34,995 bases of DNA from Defluviitaleaceae bacterium. GTDB taxonomy: Bacteria; Bacillota; Clostridia; Lachnospirales; WQUN01. The stretch spans positions 1-34,995 of the forward strand of contig WQVC01000022.1 in assembly GCA_009781765.1 (NCBI GenBank), in the 5' to 3' direction. Below the pieces are notes generated by a model that made no database searches, had not been told where the DNA came from, and saw nothing but the letters and a program-made list of their open reading frames with translations. Made by a program: the position numbers and the translations under genes. Below are positions 7,316 through 16,855 of the stretch, in pieces (the stretch's first letter is position 1; each line of letters starts with the position of its first letter).

Positions 7316-8335
7316 TTGTCAAGCACATGGAAAAGCAACCTCTCGCTTACGATTTTCGGGCAATCGCACGGCGAGGCAATCGGTATGACATTGGACGGCG
7401 TTCCTGCCGGGGAAGAAATCGACTTCGCCCGGTTGGACGCCTTTTTATTGCGACGCGCACCGGGAAACGCCCCGTGGACAACGCCGCGCAAAGAAGCCGA
7501 CACGCCCGAATTTCTCGCGGGCCTCATCGGCTCTGAAGCGGGCGGAAAAACATGCGGCGCACCAATCGCCGCGATTATTCGCAACACGAATACACGCTCG
7601 GCCGACTACGACAAAAAAATTCCGCGCCCCGGTCATGCGGATTTCGCCGCGCATGTAAAATACGGCGGATTTGCGGATTTATCCGGCGGCGGACATTTTT
7701 CCGGACGGCTTACCGCGCCGCTGTGCATCGCGGGCGGAATTTGCCTGCAAATTTTAGAGCGTCGCGGCGTGAAAATCGACGCGAAAATTCTGTCGGTCAA
7801 CGGCATCGCCGACGATTATATAAACGAAATTTTACGCGCAAAAGAAGCTGGTGATTCCGTCGGCGGCATAATCGAATGCGTCACAACGGGCTTGCCCGGC
7901 GGACTCGGCTCACCCATGTTCGACGGAATGGAAAATCGCATCGCCGCGCTTGCATTTGCGATTCCCGCCGTAAAGGGCATCGAGTTCGGCGCGGGATTTG
8001 CCGCCGCCGAAATGACTGGCAGCCAAAATAACGACCCCTTTGTTCTGCGCGGCGATAAAATCGAAACCGCCACGAATCATCACGGCGGCATTTTGGGCGG
8101 CATAACTTCCGGAATGCCCCTGGTTTTTCGCGTTGCCATAAAGCCGACGCCGTCGATTTCGCTCCCGCAGCAATCCGTTAATCTCGAAACACTGACGCCA
8201 ACCACTTTGGAAATAAAAGGCCGACACGACCCGTGCATCGTTCCCCGCGCCGTGCCGTGCTTCGAAGCCGTTGCGGCAATCGCCGCGCTTGATGCGATGT
8301 TGCAAAAACGGGGGACACCATGCCGATATCATTAA
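7316..8335 (+). CDS. aroC: Chorismate synthase
   Basis: It makes chorismate from EPSP with reduced FMN, the last common step of aromatic biosynthesis. The start is TTG 7316 because AGGAGGT sits at 7303-7309 and the product then begins S-S-T-W-K-S-N, the usual N-terminus of the family; 339 residues. Motifs: FGQSHGEAIG near the N-terminus, RRAPG, SGGGHFSGRLTAP, GMENRIAALAFAIPAVKGIE, NHHGGILGGITSG and a C-terminal GRHDPCIVPRAVP. The GRLTAP segment replaces the more common GRETA. It overlaps the ABC ATPase gene by 16 bp, implying co-expression. Confidence 0.94.
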   Translation: MSSTWKSNLSLTIFGQSHGEAIGMTLDGVPAGEEIDFARLDAFLLRRAPGNAPWTTPRKEADTPEFLAGLIGSEAGGKTCGAPIAAIIRNTNTRSADYDKKIPRPGHADFAAHVKYGGFADLSGGGHFSGRLTAPLCIAGGICLQILERRGVKIDAKILSVNGIADDYINEILRAKEAGDSVGGIIECVTTGLPGGLGSPMFDGMENRIAALAFAIPAVKGIEFGAGFAAAEMTGSQNNDPFVLRGDKIETATNHHGGILGGITSGMPLVFRVAIKPTPSISLPQQSVNLETLTPTTLEIKGRHDPCIVPRAVPCFEAVAAIAALDAMLQKRGTPCRYH

Positions 8336-9126
8336 AAAACGTGAGCAAATCATTTGCGGGCAAATTGGTTTTCTGCAACGCAACAATGTCACTTCGCGCC
8401 AACCGACCGACCGTAATTATGGGGCGAAACGGTTGCGGCAAAAGCACTCTGCTTAAAATTATCGCCGGGGTTTTGGCGCACACGGAAGGCGAAATAGTCC
8501 GACGCCCCGGAATTAAAATTTCATATGCTCCGGACAGATTTCCCAAACTTCCCTTCAAAGTCGGGGATTACTTGCTGCACATGGGCAGAATTCAGGGAAT
8601 TTCCGATTCGGACATAAATAAATACGCGGATTCTCAGTTCGACCGCTTCGGCATTCCCGAAAATATAAAACAGCAGGTAATTTATAAATGCTCGAAAGGC
8701 ACAATCCAAAAAGTTAATATCATGCAAGCGTTTTTGACAAAACCGGATTTACTGGTGATGGACGAACCGTTTTCGGGTTTGGACGAAAGTTCTGTTGAGG
8801 AGCTTATTCGGCTGTTGGCCGAAACATCTGATACGGCCGTCATAATTTCGTGCCACGAAAAATTATTGGCGCAGCGGATAACCGCCGATAATTTATATGT
8901 TTTCGACAAACAAAGCCTTGTCAAAAGTTCCGAAATTTCCAATCGTGTGAGCATCAAAATTATCCCCGGCGATGCCGGTGATTTTTTCAACGACAAAATA
9001 ATTTCAACAGATACAGCAGAAGACATGTGCGAAATTGTCATCGAAAAAGAAAATTTGAAAGAAATTTTGTTTTTGCTGCTCGAAAACGGGCATGAAATTT
9101 ATTCGGTTAATCCGAGAGAATGTTGA
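8320..9126 (+). CDS. ABC transporter ATP-binding protein
   Basis: The 268-residue product is a single nucleotide-binding domain: Walker A GRNGCGKS (35-42), a signature CSKGTIQ (124-130), Walker B LLVMDEP (144-150), a D-loop SGLD, and the H-loop His169. The signature is a variant of the SKGM.Q type seen in heme, drug and lantibiotic exporters rather than LSGGQ. About 70 extra residues follow the H-loop and may contact the permease. The gene overlaps aroC and is followed 18 bp later by a six-helix membrane protein, its likely partner. The substrate cannot be told; the position after aroC need not mean an aromatic one. Confidence 0.88.
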   Translation: MPISLKNVSKSFAGKLVFCNATMSLRANRPTVIMGRNGCGKSTLLKIIAGVLAHTEGEIVRRPGIKISYAPDRFPKLPFKVGDYLLHMGRIQGISDSDINKYADSQFDRFGIPENIKQQVIYKCSKGTIQKVNIMQAFLTKPDLLVMDEPFSGLDESSVEELIRLLAETSDTAVIISCHEKLLAQRITADNLYVFDKQSLVKSSEISNRVSIKIIPGDAGDFFNDKIISTDTAEDMCEIVIEKENLKEILFLLLENGHEIYSVNPREC

Positions 9127-9144
9127 AAATCAAGGGGTAGCGGC

Positions 9145-9861
9145 ATGTTGGTTGCGCTGGTTAAATACAACATAGATTATTACATCAAGTCGGTACGATA
9201 TTTGCCGCCCTGTCTTATTTTTGTTGTTTTTCTTGCACTCAACTATCAAACATCGCCAATAGGCATTTGGAGCAACCTGCACATAACGTCCTTGGCAATT
9301 TTCATTTTGGCGAATTGGCTGAGCGCGAGTCTTGTCAACAGCGAGGATAAAACGCAACAATATATTACAAGGCTTCATGCAAATAACGACACGGTATTTC
9401 ATTTATCAAAGCCGGTGTCGGTAATCACTTTGCTGATTCCGTTTTATGTACTTACGCTTTTAATCCCGCTGATAGCGGGTTCGTTTCCGAGAAATTTGCA
9501 TGTAAGCGAAATTTTTGTTTATTTGGCAGCATACTTTTTAATCGGATTTTTAGGCGTATCGGTCGGGATTTTTTTCAATTCGAACATATTTACAGGCGAA
9601 TCGGCAATTATGTTGCATCTTATCGTTACGGGCGTTCTCGTAATACCTTTTAATGTGATTTTTGATAACATTTTACCTGTCGTATACGCTTATTATTTTT
9701 TGCCGCCGATAAATTTTACGGCAGACAGACTGCACAGCCTCGGCGACGACAGATTTTCGGCGGATTGGACTTTTTTAATTTTCGCTGTTTGGGCGTTAAG
9801 TTACGCAATTATGCTCACAGCACTTTATATTTTTGTTATGCGCAGGAGAAATAAAGAATAA
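9145..9861 (+). CDS. ABC transporter membrane subunit (predicted)
   Basis: The 238-residue product has about six hydrophobic helices (near 18-35, 42-62, 88-110, 122-145, 150-172, 205-232) and little else, ending in a basic Arg/Lys tail inside the cell. No periplasmic-binding or conserved EAA-loop motif is seen, which fits the exporter-type ABC-2 group. AAGGGG lies upstream of the ATG. Pairing with the preceding ATPase rests on adjacency. Confidence 0.72.
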   Translation: MLVALVKYNIDYYIKSVRYLPPCLIFVVFLALNYQTSPIGIWSNLHITSLAIFILANWLSASLVNSEDKTQQYITRLHANNDTVFHLSKPVSVITLLIPFYVLTLLIPLIAGSFPRNLHVSEIFVYLAAYFLIGFLGVSVGIFFNSNIFTGESAIMLHLIVTGVLVIPFNVIFDNILPVVYAYYFLPPINFTADRLHSLGDDRFSADWTFLIFAVWALSYAIMLTALYIFVMRRRNKE

Positions 9862-10041
9862 TTGCGCTGTGTCGCACTTCGTATATGAACCCCTCTTTTC
9901 GGCAAAGATATACCAAGCTGCAAAAACATTAACCTCCTTTGTCGCCAAACTCTGAATTGAAGGGCGTGGCTCGTCGTCGGTAAATGTTTTTCGGCACTTG
10001 GTACAATGAAAAGATTTGCCTGAAAACAGGGGGTTATCCAC
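9862..10041. other. Intergenic segment upstream of spoIVB
   Basis: It holds no gene. TACAAT at 10002-10007 could be a -10 element, without a good -35. I could not recognise a sigma-G or sigma-F consensus by eye, although spoIVB is under forespore control in B. subtilis. No terminator is seen after the ABC permease gene. Confidence 0.3.
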
Positions 10042-11292
10042 ATGCTCCGCAAGTTGAAAATTTTTGCAGTTTTATTTTTTTGCGTAATTTCCGGCTACAC
10101 AATCGGGAGTTTTGCGCATCTTTTTCGTTTTCCCGGCGAACTGCGCCTCACGGAATATTCAACATATAACGTAAATATCGGCGGGCGGTCGCGCACGATT
10201 CAAACGGGAAGCCGTGGCACAGATGAAATGGTAATCGAGGCGTTCGGCGTGCCGCTGCGACGCATCACTCTCGACGTCGTGCCGGAAGTTGAAATCGTCC
10301 CGCTCGGAGTTGCAATCGGCGTGCGCATAAATACCGACGGCGTTATGGTTTTGGGAACGCAGTCGTTTCGCGGCGAATGCGGCGAAATGTTCCGCCCCGC
10401 GCATGACGTTCTGCTCGGCGGCGACTTAATTTTGCGCGCCAACGGCATCGAAATCAACAACAAAGAAGACCTCACACGCTTCATCGAAACAAGCGACGGC
10501 GAAATTATTTTTTCCGTTCGGCGCGGCGAAGAACGGCTCGAAGTTGCCGTAACTCCCGGCATTGCCGAAAAAGACGGCGTTCGGCGAATCGGCGTTTGGG
10601 TGCGCGATTCCACAAAAGGAATCGGTACGCTCACATTTTTTAATCCGGAAACCGGCGCGTTCGGCGCACTCGGTCACGGAATTTTGGACGTTGACACAAA
10701 AACGCTGCTTACCGTTCGAAGCGGGCGAATCATGCCGTCAACGGTAACGTCGGTAACGCGCGGCGTTCGCGGCGTACCCGGCGAGCTCGAAGGCTCGGTG
10801 GACACCTCCGCCACGCTCGGCACAATTTACACAAATTGCACAACCGGCATTTTTGGCGAACTCGAACCCGAAACCCTCGCCCGCTATGCCGACCTCCCCC
10901 GCTTCCCCATCGCCGGCCGCGCGCAAATACAAGAAGGCCCCGCAACAATTTTAACAAACGTGTCCGGAGCCGACGTGAAATCATACGAAATCGAAATCGA
11001 AAACGTTCACATGAACCCTTCCGACGAAACAAAAGGCATCGTAATTCGCATAACCGACCCCGAGCTTTTGCGCCAAACCGGCGGCATAGTTCAGGGCATG
11101 AGCGGCAGCCCGATTTTGCAAAACGGGCGAATTATCGGCGCAATCACCCACGTTTTCGTACAAGACCCCACTCGCGGCTACGGAATTTTTATCGAGAATA
11201 TGGTCGGCGTGGATTATCATAACCAAGTTCTCGGGGGCTCCGTTCTCGGAGGCGTTGCCCCCGAACCCCCTTGCCCGCCAAGCGGGCAGTGA
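10042..11292 (+). CDS. spoIVB: SpoIVB sporulation serine peptidase (S55)
   Basis: In spore formers this forespore peptidase is secreted into the intermembrane space and triggers pro-sigma-K processing by SpoIVF. The 416-residue product has one N-terminal membrane anchor (5-25), a PDZ domain (about 100-165) and an S55 domain. Candidate catalytic residues are His212 (GALGHGILD), Asp339 (RITDP) and Ser354 (GMSGSP); their spacings (142 and 15) equal those of the B. subtilis triad as I recall it (His236, Asp363, Ser378). The GYGIFIENM block near the C-terminus is typical. The last 20 or so residues (L-G-G-S onward, Gly/Pro-rich) are encoded by hairpin repeat DNA, and the stop lies within a family A element. 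Confidence 0.93.
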   Translation: MLRKLKIFAVLFFCVISGYTIGSFAHLFRFPGELRLTEYSTYNVNIGGRSRTIQTGSRGTDEMVIEAFGVPLRRITLDVVPEVEIVPLGVAIGVRINTDGVMVLGTQSFRGECGEMFRPAHDVLLGGDLILRANGIEINNKEDLTRFIETSDGEIIFSVRRGEERLEVAVTPGIAEKDGVRRIGVWVRDSTKGIGTLTFFNPETGAFGALGHGILDVDTKTLLTVRSGRIMPSTVTSVTRGVRGVPGELEGSVDTSATLGTIYTNCTTGIFGELEPETLARYADLPRFPIAGRAQIQEGPATILTNVSGADVKSYEIEIENVHMNPSDETKGIVIRITDPELLRQTGGIVQGMSGSPILQNGRIIGAITHVFVQDPTRGYGIFIENMVGVDYHNQVLGGSVLGGVAPEPPCPPSGQ

Positions 11293-11353
11293 ACGCCGGG
11301 AACACATGTAATTTTCTACACATTCCCTCGAAGCCGGAACAGCTTCCTGTGCA
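11231..11353 (+). repeat. Repeat DNA forming the spoIVB 3' end, with a family A copy
   Basis: A hairpin TCGGGGGC (11231-11238) with GCCCCCGA (11257-11264) is followed by the family A leading hairpin GCCCGCCAAGCGGGC (11273-11287), the spoIVB TGA at 11290-11292, GCCGGGAACACAT, and the core CCCTCGAAGCCGG ending near 11337. The trailing CTTCCTGTGCA is shared with the copy inside comF. Confidence 0.85.
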
Positions 11354-11355
11354 TC

Positions 11356-11382
11356 AAAAAACCGCGCTTCGCGCGGTTTTTT
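11356..11382. terminator. Bidirectional terminator between spoIVB and the chemoreceptor gene
   Basis: A GC stem (ACCGCGC 11361-11367, loop TTC, GCGCGGT 11371-11377) is flanked by an A run on the left and eight T on the right. It can terminate both convergent transcripts. Confidence 0.88.
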
Positions 11383-11385
11383 TTG

Positions 11386-11452
11386 TTAAAGTTTTGATGA
11401 AACTTTTTCAAAAGTTTCCGGGGTGTGGGGCAGAGCCCCGAGGTCTTGGTAA
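11386..11452 (+). repeat. Family B two-hairpin repeat
   Basis: Hairpin 1 is GAAACTTTT (11399-11407) with AAAAGTTTC (11410-11418). Hairpin 2 is GGGG (11427-11430) with CCCC (11436-11439). It is nearly the reverse complement of the copy at 30158-30218. It lies just after the terminator and ends at the stop of the minus-strand chemoreceptor. Confidence 0.8.
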
Positions 11453-11455
11453 AAA

Positions 11456-13765
11456 TTAAATATTTATAGCCGCGCCGGCCTCAGCCTGCTTGCGTGCGGC
11501 CTCCTGCATCTTCAAAAAAATTTCGCGCGGCGGGCGAACCTTGAATACCGATACGGATTTTTTGAGCATCTCGGCCTGACGGCTGAGTTCTTGGCTTGCG
11601 AGGGAGCATTCGAGGGTCGTCGCCGAGCTTGTTTCGATTGTTTGCGAAATGTCGTTTACGCCGAGATAAATTTGGTCGATGGCGTCGGCCTGTTCTTGCG
11701 CCATGGCGGAAATTTGCTCCACGAGAGACGAAACTTCTGCAACGTGCGCGGCGATTGTGTTAAGCGAATCGGCGGTTCCGGAGGCAACGTTTATGCCGTC
11801 GTCAATTTTGCGAAGGGAATCTTCGATTTCGGCGATGGAACTTTTTGTGGCGGTTTGGCTTCGCGTGGCGAGATTTCGCACTTCGTCGGCAACAACGGCA
11901 AAACCCTTGCCGTGTTCGCCGGCGCGCGCCGCCTCAACGGAAGCGTTAAGCGCGAGAAGATTTGTTTGAAACGCGATGTTTTGAAGCAGTTCGATAATTT
12001 TTGTGATGTTTGCGGACGAGGCCTTTATGCTTTCGATGGTTGTAATCATTGCCTGCATATTTGCAGTGCCGCTTTTCGCGCTGTCGGTTGAAAGCAACGA
12101 ACGTTCGTTTGCCGTTTTCGCCCGCTCCGCGCTGAGGCGCGTTTTTTCGTTTATGGACTCCACGGACTCGTTAAGAATTTTAATTGCTTCGGATTGGCGC
12201 GTCGCGCCGGAGGCGAGGGTCATTACGTTTTGCGCCATCTGCTCCGAACCTTCCTGCACTTTTGCCGCGATGCCCTGAACTTCCCAGAGGGAGTGGTTGA
12301 GGGATTTCAAAATTGAAATCAACGCCTCTTTAATCGGGCGATATGAGCCGATGTAGGCGCGGTCGATGGGAACGGTTAAGTCGCCGTTCGCGAAAGCAAT
12401 CAGAATTTTTGTGATTTCGTCAACGTTGTTGATGAGTTGTTCGCCGGTGGAATTTACGGTTTGCTTGAGCATATCAAAAGCACCCCTGTAATCGCCTTTT
12501 ACGGGGGTGTTGAAGTTGCCCATTGCCATTTCCGCAAGCGAAATTTCGATTTCCGCAATGGGGTCGGCAACCGTGCCGAGCAGATTATTCATTTCGCGAA
12601 TCAGCTTGCCCCAGTCGCCCTTGTATTTATGCTCGTCGGCGTAAACATCAAGAATGCCTTGGGCGGCATTGTGGAACAAATGCGCAATTTCGCCGTGAAT
12701 TTCTCGCAAGCTGTTTACAATTACGTCGAAATGTTGGTTGATTGCGGCTTTTTCGCCGGGAAGCTGTTTTACGCTTATATCGAAATCGCCGTCGCCGATT
12801 GCCTCCAACACTTCGAAAACGAGTGACATGTCGTGGTTAGCATTTTCAACAAGAGCGTTTCCGCGTTCGCAAAATTCGCGAAAAACGCCCAAATAAATTT
12901 CGGGGTCCATGCGATAGCTGATATTCCCCTCGGCGTTTACCTGACGTTCAAGCTCCATAAAGTCGCTCATAAGCGAACGAATTACGCTCGAAAGGCTGTA
13001 AACGTCGGCGGCAAGTTGCCCGATTTCGTCGCGACGAACCGCTTGGTGGCGCACATTTAATTCGCCGATAGCCAAGTCGCGCATGTTAAGCATCATGCCT
13101 TCGAGGGGGGTTGAGATGTTGTTTCGCACAATTATGCCCAAAACCAACAGAACGGCGATTGCCGCAAGCGCAATTGCAACCGAAACCCACACCGAGCCGG
13201 CACGAATGCCCGCACTTCGCGCAAGGGCGGCGTCGGCGCGAGCTTCATTTATGTACGCAAGCCGCGCAAGCTCAGCCCCGATTGCGTCGTTATGCGGCAC
13301 GCAAACCGACTCAATTTGATAGGCGGCTTCGGCGATTTCGCCGCGCAAAGCCATGTCGGTGATGTTTCTTATTATTGTTGCCGCCGCGGGAAGCGAATCG
13401 GCAATATCTCGCGCGATGCGATATTCTTCGGTGTCCTGCATACCGTTGTCGATGAGAATGCGCAAATATTCGTCGGTATCGATAACAAGACGCTCGTAAA
13501 GCGGGCCGATTGCGGCAATGTACGCCATGCGATGCTCGTCGGAAACTGCGAGAACCGAATCGCGCACGTACATGCGAACCACACCGAACGCCTCAACCAT
13601 GCGAGTAAGACGAGTTTGCAGCGCGGAATTTTGCGCGGTCATCTCGTCAACGCTTGCAGACATCCGGTGCACCTGCCAAATTCCGAACAATGCCACAATA
13701 AAAATGGCCAACACCGAAACCGCCACAATAATGCTGATTTTCGTACGCACTTTTAAATTATTCAT
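11456..13765 (-). CDS. Methyl-accepting chemotaxis protein
   Basis: A transmembrane receptor that signals to CheA/CheW. The start is the ATG at 13765 with a GGGAGGGG site 8 nt upstream (a GTG three codons earlier sits too close to that site); 769 residues. Layout: TM1 about 10-30, a helical extracytoplasmic sensor of about 160 residues, TM2 about 191-214, a HAMP domain, then a long stretch that repeats HAMP-like motifs (G-D/N-F/L-x-V/T-P at about 325-335, 415-422 and 460-467), and a coiled-coil signalling domain with the conserved tip [18 protein letters not shown] near 600-620. No C-terminal CheR-docking pentapeptide is seen. It lies 50 bp after pmbA on the same strand and may be read through from it. 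Confidence 0.93.
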   Translation of the reverse strand: MNNLKVRTKISIIVAVSVLAIFIVALFGIWQVHRMSASVDEMTAQNSALQTRLTRMVEAFGVVRMYVRDSVLAVSDEHRMAYIAAIGPLYERLVIDTDEYLRILIDNGMQDTEEYRIARDIADSLPAAATIIRNITDMALRGEIAEAAYQIESVCVPHNDAIGAELARLAYINEARADAALARSAGIRAGSVWVSVAIALAAIAVLLVLGIIVRNNISTPLEGMMLNMRDLAIGELNVRHQAVRRDEIGQLAADVYSLSSVIRSLMSDFMELERQVNAEGNISYRMDPEIYLGVFREFCERGNALVENANHDMSLVFEVLEAIGDGDFDISVKQLPGEKAAINQHFDVIVNSLREIHGEIAHLFHNAAQGILDVYADEHKYKGDWGKLIREMNNLLGTVADPIAEIEISLAEMAMGNFNTPVKGDYRGAFDMLKQTVNSTGEQLINNVDEITKILIAFANGDLTVPIDRAYIGSYRPIKEALISILKSLNHSLWEVQGIAAKVQEGSEQMAQNVMTLASGATRQSEAIKILNESVESINEKTRLSAERAKTANERSLLSTDSAKSGTANMQAMITTIESIKASSANITKIIELLQNIAFQTNLLALNASVEAARAGEHGKGFAVVADEVRNLATRSQTATKSSIAEIEDSLRKIDDGINVASGTADSLNTIAAHVAEVSSLVEQISAMAQEQADAIDQIYLGVNDISQTIETSSATTLECSLASQELSRQAEMLKKSVSVFKVRPPREIFLKMQEAARKQAEAGAAINI

Positions 13766-13815
13766 TTCCCGCACCCCTCCCGGAGAACACCCTCACTGCT
13801 TTACGACGCGACTTA

Positions 13816-15108
13816 TTATGATACCGTTATACCATCGAGGCAGACCCAAGGCAAGTAGGTTGTACCGTTTGCAACACGTTCTTTTGAAATTGCCGAAATA
13901 TTTTTTAATGCGTCGAAGATGTTAAACGAAATCATTGTTTCCTGAATTGCGTCGGTAATCGCGCCGTTTTCTATGAGAAAGCTGTTTTTTGCAACGCCGG
14001 AAACATCGCCGGATGCCCCCGGCGAACCGCCGCTGAAGCGATTCAGCAAAATTCCGCGTGACGTGGATTTAATCATTTCCGCAAGGGCGACATCGCCGGG
14101 AAGAACTTCATAATTATATAACGAAGTATCGGCGCGGGGTTTGCCGGTTTTTTTTGAGCCGTACAACCCGAGCGAAAAATTTTTTAATACGCCGTCTTTT
14201 ATGAAGTCAAGGTCGCGGGTGATATAGCCGTCGTTTGTGTAGCGCGGACCGGTAATGATATGCGGCTCGTTAAGCGGCGCGGCACGAAACGTGAGTTTTG
14301 TGTCGGCAACTTGTGAGCCGAGCGCGTCTTTCCAACGCGATGTGCCTTCAATAATTGCGCGGTCGCCGAGAAAATTATCGTGAATAGTACCCCAAAGCAT
14401 ATCGGTGCAGGCGGGCGTTACGATTACTGTGCCGACAAATTTTTCTTCAACCGAGCGCGTGTCGAGAGATTTTACGGCTTCTTCGAGTAACGTGCGGTGC
14501 ATTCCCGCGTCGATGAAGGGCGTTGTCGGTTTTTCAAAACTCGCGCCGTCGTAGTTAAACGACGTACCTTTTTCGCCGTCTTTTGCCACGAACATGCTGT
14601 GAAAATTATATGCGTCGTATTCCGTGCCGAAAATTACGCCGTTGGAATTTGCATAGGTTTCCGTTGCGGCGGTGAGCGTTGACGAAAATCCTTCGATTAT
14701 TATTTTCGGAAACTCGTCGCGAATTTGCTCGATATATTCGCGGCTTCGCGAAAAAAGCCCGGCTCTGTCGTTCGTGATTTCCGGCTTGATGAAATTTTTA
14801 TTTTCAACGAGTTCGGCGATGTCGAAGGCGTCGTCGGGTTCGGAGGATTTTGCTGATTCGATACATGCCGCTGCGGCTTCGTCGATGCTTGCTTTGTCGT
14901 GCTTGTTTATAACGGAAACGCCGCGTCGTCCGCCGACAATCGCCGTTAATATGAGGCTGTTATCGAAAGTTGTGCGCATTAACGTGAAATCGTTCGCCTC
15001 GATGTTAAATTCGTCGCGGCGCGATTTTTTCGCAATGCAGGAGGACTTGTCCGCCCCGGATTTTTTAAGCGCGTCAAGCGCGTATTGTGCGATTTCTTTA
15101 GGATTCAT
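13816..15108 (-). CDS. pmbA: TldE/PmbA metalloprotease partner
   Basis: TldE forms a heterodimeric zinc protease with TldD that degrades unfolded peptides and, in known cases, matures microcins or other modified peptides. The 430-residue product lacks the HExxxH motif, as expected for the TldE subunit. It carries the family features of the C-terminal half: G-T-V-I-V-T-P-A, a TSRWKDALG-type segment, PGDVALAEMIKSTSRGILL and RFSGGSPGASGDVSGVAKNSF. Its ATG directly follows the tldD TAA, and its ribosome-binding site (GGAGG) lies in the last codons of tldD, so the pair is translationally coupled. Confidence 0.9.
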   Translation of the reverse strand: MNPKEIAQYALDALKKSGADKSSCIAKKSRRDEFNIEANDFTLMRTTFDNSLILTAIVGGRRGVSVINKHDKASIDEAAAACIESAKSSEPDDAFDIAELVENKNFIKPEITNDRAGLFSRSREYIEQIRDEFPKIIIEGFSSTLTAATETYANSNGVIFGTEYDAYNFHSMFVAKDGEKGTSFNYDGASFEKPTTPFIDAGMHRTLLEEAVKSLDTRSVEEKFVGTVIVTPACTDMLWGTIHDNFLGDRAIIEGTSRWKDALGSQVADTKLTFRAAPLNEPHIITGPRYTNDGYITRDLDFIKDGVLKNFSLGLYGSKKTGKPRADTSLYNYEVLPGDVALAEMIKSTSRGILLNRFSGGSPGASGDVSGVAKNSFLIENGAITDAIQETMISFNIFDALKNISAISKERVANGTTYLPWVCLDGITVS

Positions 15109-16497
15109 TTATCTGCCTCCGATAGTCATGTCGCAGCGAAGTGCGGGACCGCCCATGCTTGTTGTCATTGATTGTTTTTTGCCGCAAAACCCGGAAATTT
15201 CCCACGCCAAATCGTCGGAAACCATATCGACGGTTTTTAACATTTCAAACGCAACCCCGGAAATCGTTGTTTCGCGAATTGCACGACCGAGCTTGCCGTT
15301 TTTAATTTCGTATCCGAGGTCAACGGAAAACATGAACTCGCCGGTGCTGTCGGCTTGTCCGTTGCCGGTTTTGAGCAAAAAATATCCGTCGTCAACGCTT
15401 GCGATTAAGTCGTCGAATTTATCCGTGCCGGGATGAATGACGGTGTTTCTCATGCGAATGAGGGGTTCGTCGGAAAATTCAAAAGCGCGGGCATTGCCTT
15501 GCGGCTTTACGCCGAAACGTCGCGCCGTTTCGCGACTGTGCATGAATCCGCGCAGAACGCCGTTTTCGATTAAAATCGCGTCCTCGGCGGGAACGCCTTC
15601 GTCGTCCACGTAAACGGGAAGCGGACATGTTTCGCCGAAAGCCGTGTGCGCGAAATCCGTCATGGAAATTTTTTCGCTCGCGACTTGTTTGCCCAAATTA
15701 TGCGCCGCAACCGAGCCGCCCAGAACCAAATCCGCCTCAACGGTATGCCCGACGGCTTCGTGGGAAAGCATTCCGGCCAAATCCGGGTGCAGAACGCATT
15801 TTTTCACGCCGGCGGAGGCGTAAACGCCCTCACGCTTGTCCATCAAATTTTTATACAGCTCGTCGAGTTGCGCTTCGAGGGCGGCGGGTTCTTTGAAAAA
15901 TTCGTCGAACCGCCCGACGTGCGAAAAGCCTTTGAACAGCTCCACCGGAACGCCGTCCGAAGTTTCCGCCGCAAACCACGCATAAACCATTGCTCGCGGC
16001 TGAAAGGAATGCGAATCCGCGCCGTCGGAAACGGCAAGCAATTTTTCGATATACAGCGCGTCGGCAACAACCGTGCGGCTTGATAAATTTTTATATTTTT
16101 TCGCGATAAATTCGTCAAGTGAGCGGGCGTAGTCGATTAAAACGCTTTGCGGGATGTCGCTGAAAATCGGCTGTTTAAGCCCTACTTTCCCGGGAGCATT
16201 TTCGGTTTTCGGCAGCGGCGGTTCGCCTTTTTTGATGTTTTCGTCCATGAACCGTGCGTTTTCTGCGGCGGTTTCAAGTACGCTCAGTACGCTTTCCGGC
16301 GAATACTCCGCGCCGGACGCAAATCCGTACAGTCCGCCCCGCTCCACGCGTGCGCAAACGCCGCTTTTTTCGCTTTGCGCGTTGCCCACCATGTTGCCCG
16401 CAAGCATCACCACGCGCTTGTTTGTATTCACCTGCGCACGAAGCTCGGTGTGTTCGGTAAAGAGTTTTTTTTGTGCGGTTAAATAGTCGTTCAGCAT
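15109..16497 (-). CDS. tldD: TldD metalloprotease
   Basis: This is the catalytic subunit of the TldD/TldE protease. The start at 16497 has AAGGAG just upstream and gives 462 residues. The zinc motif HEAVGH is at 246-251 (HExxxH), preceded by LAGMLS and followed by TVEADLVLGG. Further family segments are VDDEGVPAEDAILIENGVL, GFMHSRETARRFG and the C-terminal GNGQADSTGEFMFSVDLGY. No dedicated modified-peptide precursor or radical SAM gene lies nearby, so a general peptide-turnover role is more likely than toxin maturation. It follows the divIC-like gene after 29 bp. Confidence 0.93.
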   Translation of the reverse strand: MLNDYLTAQKKLFTEHTELRAQVNTNKRVVMLAGNMVGNAQSEKSGVCARVERGGLYGFASGAEYSPESVLSVLETAAENARFMDENIKKGEPPLPKTENAPGKVGLKQPIFSDIPQSVLIDYARSLDEFIAKKYKNLSSRTVVADALYIEKLLAVSDGADSHSFQPRAMVYAWFAAETSDGVPVELFKGFSHVGRFDEFFKEPAALEAQLDELYKNLMDKREGVYASAGVKKCVLHPDLAGMLSHEAVGHTVEADLVLGGSVAAHNLGKQVASEKISMTDFAHTAFGETCPLPVYVDDEGVPAEDAILIENGVLRGFMHSRETARRFGVKPQGNARAFEFSDEPLIRMRNTVIHPGTDKFDDLIASVDDGYFLLKTGNGQADSTGEFMFSVDLGYEIKNGKLGRAIRETTISGVAFEMLKTVDMVSDDLAWEISGFCGKKQSMTTSMGGPALRCDMTIGGR

Positions 16498-16526
16498 GGT
16501 TTTCTCCTTCTCTTTTGGGGGGAGTT

Positions 16527-16832
16527 TTATTCGGCGGTATTTCGGAAAACAATTTCGTTCGGGCGAACCATGCCCAAAACATCGCGGGCAAAACGTTCGA
16601 CATAGGCGTCGCTGTCGAGGCTGTCGATGTGTTCGGTGAGGCGTAAGTTTTCGGCGCGTTCGCGTTCGATTTCGGCGTTCAAGCGTGTGTATTCGGCGCG
16701 AAGCTCGTTGTAGTTCTCCATTTGGGTTATGAACAGCGCGAACAGCAAAATTAAAATTGTCGCCCAAAAGATGTAATAAAACACAAGAACGCCCTGGCGT
16801 TTGCGTTTTTTTGCGGGGGGGGATTGCTTCAT
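16527..16832 (-). CDS. divIC: Septum formation initiator, DivIC/FtsB family
   Basis: A small divisome protein that joins FtsL and DivIB at the septum. The 101-residue product has a basic cytoplasmic N-terminus (KKRKRQG), one membrane helix (about 16-37), a coiled coil rich in Glu/Arg/Leu (about 40-70), and a C-terminal YVERFARDVLGMVRPNE block typical of the family. It follows yabQ, as in B. subtilis yabP-yabQ-divIC. FtsL is the alternative, but the ARDVLGMVRPNE block and context favour DivIC. Confidence 0.85.
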   Translation of the reverse strand: MKQSPPAKKRKRQGVLVFYYIFWATILILLFALFITQMENYNELRAEYTRLNAEIERERAENLRLTEHIDSLDSDAYVERFARDVLGMVRPNEIVFRNTAE

Positions 16833-16855
16833 ATTATCACACTTTCCGGCGGGGA

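Noticed and set aside
9843-9945. Small minus-strand frame of 34 codons with an AAAGGAGG just before its ATG
   Set aside because: The ribosome-binding site is too close (3 nt), and the frame runs antisense into the ABC permease gene without recognisable features.
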